Below, in pieces: positions 61,451-64,000 of a stretch of DNA of 64,000 bases. A program made the position numbers and the translations under genes. Within the stretch, counting starts at the first letter, position 1. Each line of letters begins with the position of its first letter. This DNA is from Planctomycetota bacterium (GTDB lineage: Bacteria > Planctomycetota > Planctomycetia > Pirellulales > UBA1268), in assembly GCA_014238855.1 (NCBI GenBank), contig JABAAH010000003.1, positions 1 through 64,000 on the forward strand, in the 5' to 3' direction. The notes below the pieces were generated by a model that did not search any database, was not told where the DNA came from, and worked only from the letters and a program-made list of their open reading frames with translations.

Positions 61451-62119
61451 GTGGAACCCAAAATGCCATCATCCGCTTTAAGCATAGTTAACAGAACAAA
61501 AACGTCTAAGTCTCGAAAGGGGTTGGTCCCGAAAAGCAGTAAAACCACGATTGAGAGTGCTTTTCAGGAAGTCCTTGAGCCATCTTTCTTCGATCGCCGG
61601 GCTGACTCAGTGGCTCGAGAACTCCTAGGTTGTTGGCTTATCGTCCAGCGGGCCAATCAGCATCAGGAAAAACACCGTATTTTTGAGGCTGAGGCCTATT
61701 TGGGCCCCCAAGATCTTGCCTGTCATGGCCGTATGGGACCAACTCGTCGAAATCGTACGATGTTTGGTCCTGCTGGATACTGGTATGTGTATCTTTGTTA
61801 TGGGATGCATTGGATGCTTAATGTGGTGACCGGACGAGAAGGTCTGCCTGCTGCGGTACTTCTCCGCGGCGTTGGGGAGACAGAGGGCCCTGGACGGCTT
61901 ACGAAGATGCTCGGTGTCACAAAGCAGTACGATGGGAAGCGGCTAGAGCCAATCTCAGGCTTGTGGATTGAGAGAGGGGACGGAGTGCCTCGACGGCAGA
62001 TTCAGCGAACCCCGCGGATCGGTGTCAGCTATGCTAAACATTGGGCAGACAAACCACTGAGATATCTTGTCAACCCGAGCATTTTCGATAGTCGCACCGT
62101 AATACGTACGGGGTTGTAA
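61451..62119 (+). CDS. mpg: 3-methyladenine DNA glycosylase (AAG/MPG family)
   Basis: Removes alkylated purines from DNA, 222 residues. The [13 protein letters not shown] motif and the active-site Glu in [16 protein letters not shown] lie at about residues 55-90, followed by [26 protein letters not shown], the substrate pocket of the AAG family. GGGAGG stands nine bases before the GTG, which fixes the start; an ATG four codons later is possible. It is not related to the AlkA type. msrA follows on the same strand after 43 bases. Confidence 0.93.
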   Translation: MEPKMPSSALSIVNRTKTSKSRKGLVPKSSKTTIESAFQEVLEPSFFDRRADSVARELLGCWLIVQRANQHQEKHRIFEAEAYLGPQDLACHGRMGPTRRNRTMFGPAGYWYVYLCYGMHWMLNVVTGREGLPAAVLLRGVGETEGPGRLTKMLGVTKQYDGKRLEPISGLWIERGDGVPRRQIQRTPRIGVSYAKHWADKPLRYLVNPSIFDSRTVIRTGL

Positions 62120-62162
62120 CGTTATCTATAAAAAGAGAAGGCTACGAGGAAAGATTCGTACT

Positions 62163-62822
62163 ATGACTGTCTTATATCGGAAAACACACTATGGTTTTCT
62201 AGGGACTAGGTTCCTGATTTGGGTTGTGCTTGTCAGTTCATTGGGAGTGTTTATGACAGATGAGAGTCAGGCAGTTGATGGACCTGTCGTTGCGAAGGCA
62301 ACGTTTGGTGGTGGTTGTTTCTGGTGCACTGAAGCGGTCTACGCAGAAATACGTGGAGTGAAAAGTGTTACCAGTGGGTACACGGGTGGTCGAATTCCCA
62401 ATCCAAATTATAAGCAAGTTTGCAGTGGCCTTACGGGTCATGCGGAGGGAGTTGAGATTCAGTACGACCCTACGGTTGTGCCATTCGAGAAACTCCTTGA
62501 AATATTTTTTGCAACACATGATCCGACAACATTGAATCGTCAGGGTCCGGACGTCGGTACTCAATATCGGTCAGCAATTTTTTATCACGACAGTGAACAG
62601 AAAAAGATTGCTGAAAATGTTATCGCGAAACTCAATGAAGCGAATGTCTTTTCCTCGCCTATTGTCACCACGCTGGAGAGGGCAGGAGTTTTTTACCCAG
62701 CCGAAGACTATCATCAAGACTATTTTGCCAACAATGGGTCTCAACCGTACTGCCAGGCAGTTGTTGCTCCCAAGGTGGTCAAAGTACGTAAGGCTTTCAA
62801 AGAACTCTTGAAGTCGAAGTAA
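62163..62822 (+). CDS. msrA: Peptide methionine sulfoxide reductase MsrA, exported form
   Basis: Reduces methionine-S-sulfoxide in proteins. 219 residues with an N-terminal signal or anchor segment ([15 protein letters not shown]) and then the MsrA core: catalytic [12 protein letters not shown] at about residue 50, [13 protein letters not shown], and [22 protein letters not shown]. The cytosolic form lacks the leader, so this copy probably acts outside the membrane. msrB is not adjacent. GAGGAAAG stands about eight bases before the ATG. Confidence 0.93.
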   Translation: MTVLYRKTHYGFLGTRFLIWVVLVSSLGVFMTDESQAVDGPVVAKATFGGGCFWCTEAVYAEIRGVKSVTSGYTGGRIPNPNYKQVCSGLTGHAEGVEIQYDPTVVPFEKLLEIFFATHDPTTLNRQGPDVGTQYRSAIFYHDSEQKKIAENVIAKLNEANVFSSPIVTTLERAGVFYPAEDYHQDYFANNGSQPYCQAVVAPKVVKVRKAFKELLKSK

Positions 62823-62895
62823 CTCCTCGAGTTATGAAGAGTATAAAATAGTGGGCGTGATACATAGTTGGCGTGAAGGCAGGAGTCATTGAAAG

Positions 62896-62911
62896 GGTCT
62901 TTCGGAAGACC
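62896..62911 (-). terminator. Hairpin directly at the end of pyruvate carboxylase
   Basis: GGTCTT and AAGACC form a perfect 6-bp stem round a 4-nt TCGG loop, with its last base in the pyc stop codon. Read on the minus strand it is followed by CCTTTC, a weak T-run, so termination is plausible but not strong. It also lies 74 bases past the msrA stop. Confidence 0.4.
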
Positions 62912-64000
62912 TATTCGTCTGCATACTGTGCAATGAGTTCACCTGCTTCAACTGGAGTGCCCGGACTCACGAGAACTTCGCAAAGCGTTCCGTCTTGTTC
63001 CGCATAGACTGTTGTTTCCATCTTCATTGCTTCCAGACTCAGTATTTTATCGCCTTTCTTGACGGCATCACCCGGTTTCACTGCAACGGTGACAATGAGT
63101 CCTGGCATTGGTGCACCGATATCCCTGGGATTACCAACGTCTGCTTTGGGCCGTTGCTGGACAGAGCCTTCGAGCGTGCGGTCGATGACTGAAACACTCC
63201 GCGGCTGACCGTTCAGTTCAAAGAAAACAGTCCGTGTTCCATCCGCGTGAGGCTCGCCGACGGTGAGCAGCCGGATGACAAGGGTTTTGCCGGGTTCGAT
63301 GTCAACAAACAGTTCTTCACCCTGCTTGGGGCCTTCAAGGAAAGCAGGGGTTGGGAGGACTGCGACATCGCCATACGTTGCTCTGTGTTCAGCAAACTCC
63401 CGAAAGACTCGAGAGTAGAGGAGCCACGATGAAACCTCACGAGAGGTTGCCTCGCGGCCAACAATGGAGGTGACTTCTGCCATTGCTTTTTTTGTATCCG
63501 CGGGTGCGAGTGTTGCTCCCGGCCGGCCATTAATCAAGGTCTGATTGCGAACCACGCGTGCCACCACCTTAGGTGGAAACCCTCCAGGAGGCTGTCCCAT
63601 TCGGCCTGACAGAAGATCAATAACAGATTCTGGGAAAGCTAGTTCACGCTTACTTTCGAGAAGTTCACTGGCTTTCATTTCGTTTGTAACAAGGAGGAGA
63701 GCGAGATCACCAACGGCTTTACTCGTTGGTGTTACCTTCACGATATCTCCAAGGAGTTGGTTTACCTCGGCGTATGTTCGGCACACATCTTCCCAGCGGC
63801 CTGCAAGCCCAAGAGCCCGTGCCTGTTCGAGTAAGTTGGTGAATTGTCCGCCCGGCATTTCGTGGAGATAAAGATCTGCATCTGGTGCTTTCATTCCGCA
63901 CTCGAATGGTGAGTAATGTTCTCGAACAGCAGCCCAGTAGTGGGTTAATTGCCGGAGAGGCTCAGGGTTGAGGGTCGTGTCTAATTCGGTATTTCGAGTC
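62911..64000 (-). CDS. pyc: Pyruvate carboxylase, C-terminal part (cut by window edge)
   Basis: Biotin enzyme making oxaloacetate from pyruvate; about 362 C-terminal codons are present and the frame is open to base 64000. The carboxyltransferase end (TELDTTLNPEPLRQLTHYW, HYSPFECGMKAPDADLYLHEMPGGQFTN) is followed by the allosteric region and the biotin carrier domain, with the biotin Lys in LEAMKMETTV about 40 residues from the end. The oxaloacetate decarboxylase alpha chain is the alternative; the TxYWxxVRxxYxPFE and YxHEMPGGQ spacing favours Pyc. The stop lies at 62911-62913. Confidence 0.9.
   Translation of the reverse strand, partial: TRNTELDTTLNPEPLRQLTHYWAAVREHYSPFECGMKAPDADLYLHEMPGGQFTNLLEQARALGLAGRWEDVCRTYAEVNQLLGDIVKVTPTSKAVGDLALLLVTNEMKASELLESKRELAFPESVIDLLSGRMGQPPGGFPPKVVARVVRNQTLINGRPGATLAPADTKKAMAEVTSIVGREATSREVSSWLLYSRVFREFAEHRATYGDVAVLPTPAFLEGPKQGEELFVDIEPGKTLVIRLLTVGEPHADGTRTVFFELNGQPRSVSVIDRTLEGSVQQRPKADVGNPRDIGAPMPGLIVTVAVKPGDAVKKGDKILSLEAMKMETTVYAEQDGTLCEVLVSPGTPVEAGELIAQYADE

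Overview
The window looks like ordinary chromosome from a member of the Planctomycetota, most likely Pirellulales; the order is an inference. Pointers are a DUF1571 protein, very large secreted proteins with C-terminal helix bundles, a tetrahydromethanopterin (H4MPT) C1 gene (mch) in a bacterial setting, a YhaN/YhaO-type pair, few clear Shine-Dalgarno sites and frequent GTG/TTG starts. Genes are tightly packed and switch strand often. I see no insertion sequence, prophage, integrase, CRISPR array or rRNA. Both window edges cut a gene: dnaX on the left and pyruvate carboxylase on the right, both on the minus strand.

Layout. 1-3.8 kb: dnaX, the small SRP RNA with a good promoter, and divergent mutS. 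3.7-8 kb: a pterin/C1 neighbourhood with a RimK/MptN-like ATP-grasp ligase, mch, a 6-pyruvoyl-tetrahydropterin synthase homologue and a CitG-like protein, interrupted by a DtxR-type regulator on the other strand. 8-13.6 kb: ppk1, a CbpA-like co-chaperone, rnpA, yidD, a Nudix hydrolase, fabI and tRNA-Lys(CTT). 13.8-24.5 kb: a NarL-type response regulator, a GT2 glycosyltransferase fused to a multi-helix membrane domain, a PerM/AI-2E family protein, a small membrane protein, a YhaN-like ATPase with a YhaO-like partner that has lost its metal ligands, and an unrecognised protein.

24.7-37 kb: an inositol-monophosphatase-family enzyme, two adjacent genes for proteins of about 1,214 and 2,174 residues that appear to hold three copies of one architecture, and a DUF1571 protein. 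37-43.8 kb: a structured intergenic leader, an MBL-fold hydrolase, a lysophospholipid acyltransferase, a CdsA-like cytidylyltransferase, a secreted HExxH protease, a membrane LysM protein, rsmH and divergent queA. 43.9-53 kb: a Nudix-like protein, cysteine desulfurase, A-type Fe-S carrier, CobL (CbiE-CbiT fusion), PIG-L deacetylase, a small membrane protein, a renalase-like flavoprotein, an aldehyde dehydrogenase and a phytoene-desaturase-like flavoprotein. 53-59 kb: a TetR-MFP-RND efflux operon followed by a 14-bp tandem repeat. 59-64 kb: ychF, fatty acid desaturase, 3-methyladenine glycosylase, exported MsrA and the C-terminal part of pyruvate carboxylase.

Most is housekeeping. The parts most worth attention are the three-module giant protein locus, the YhaN/YhaO pair with a degenerate nuclease partner, the split H4MPT-type cluster with a CitG-like gene, a hairpin-rich leader before the MBL hydrolase, and several palindromes placed like operators. 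Functions come from motif recognition by eye; no database search was run.
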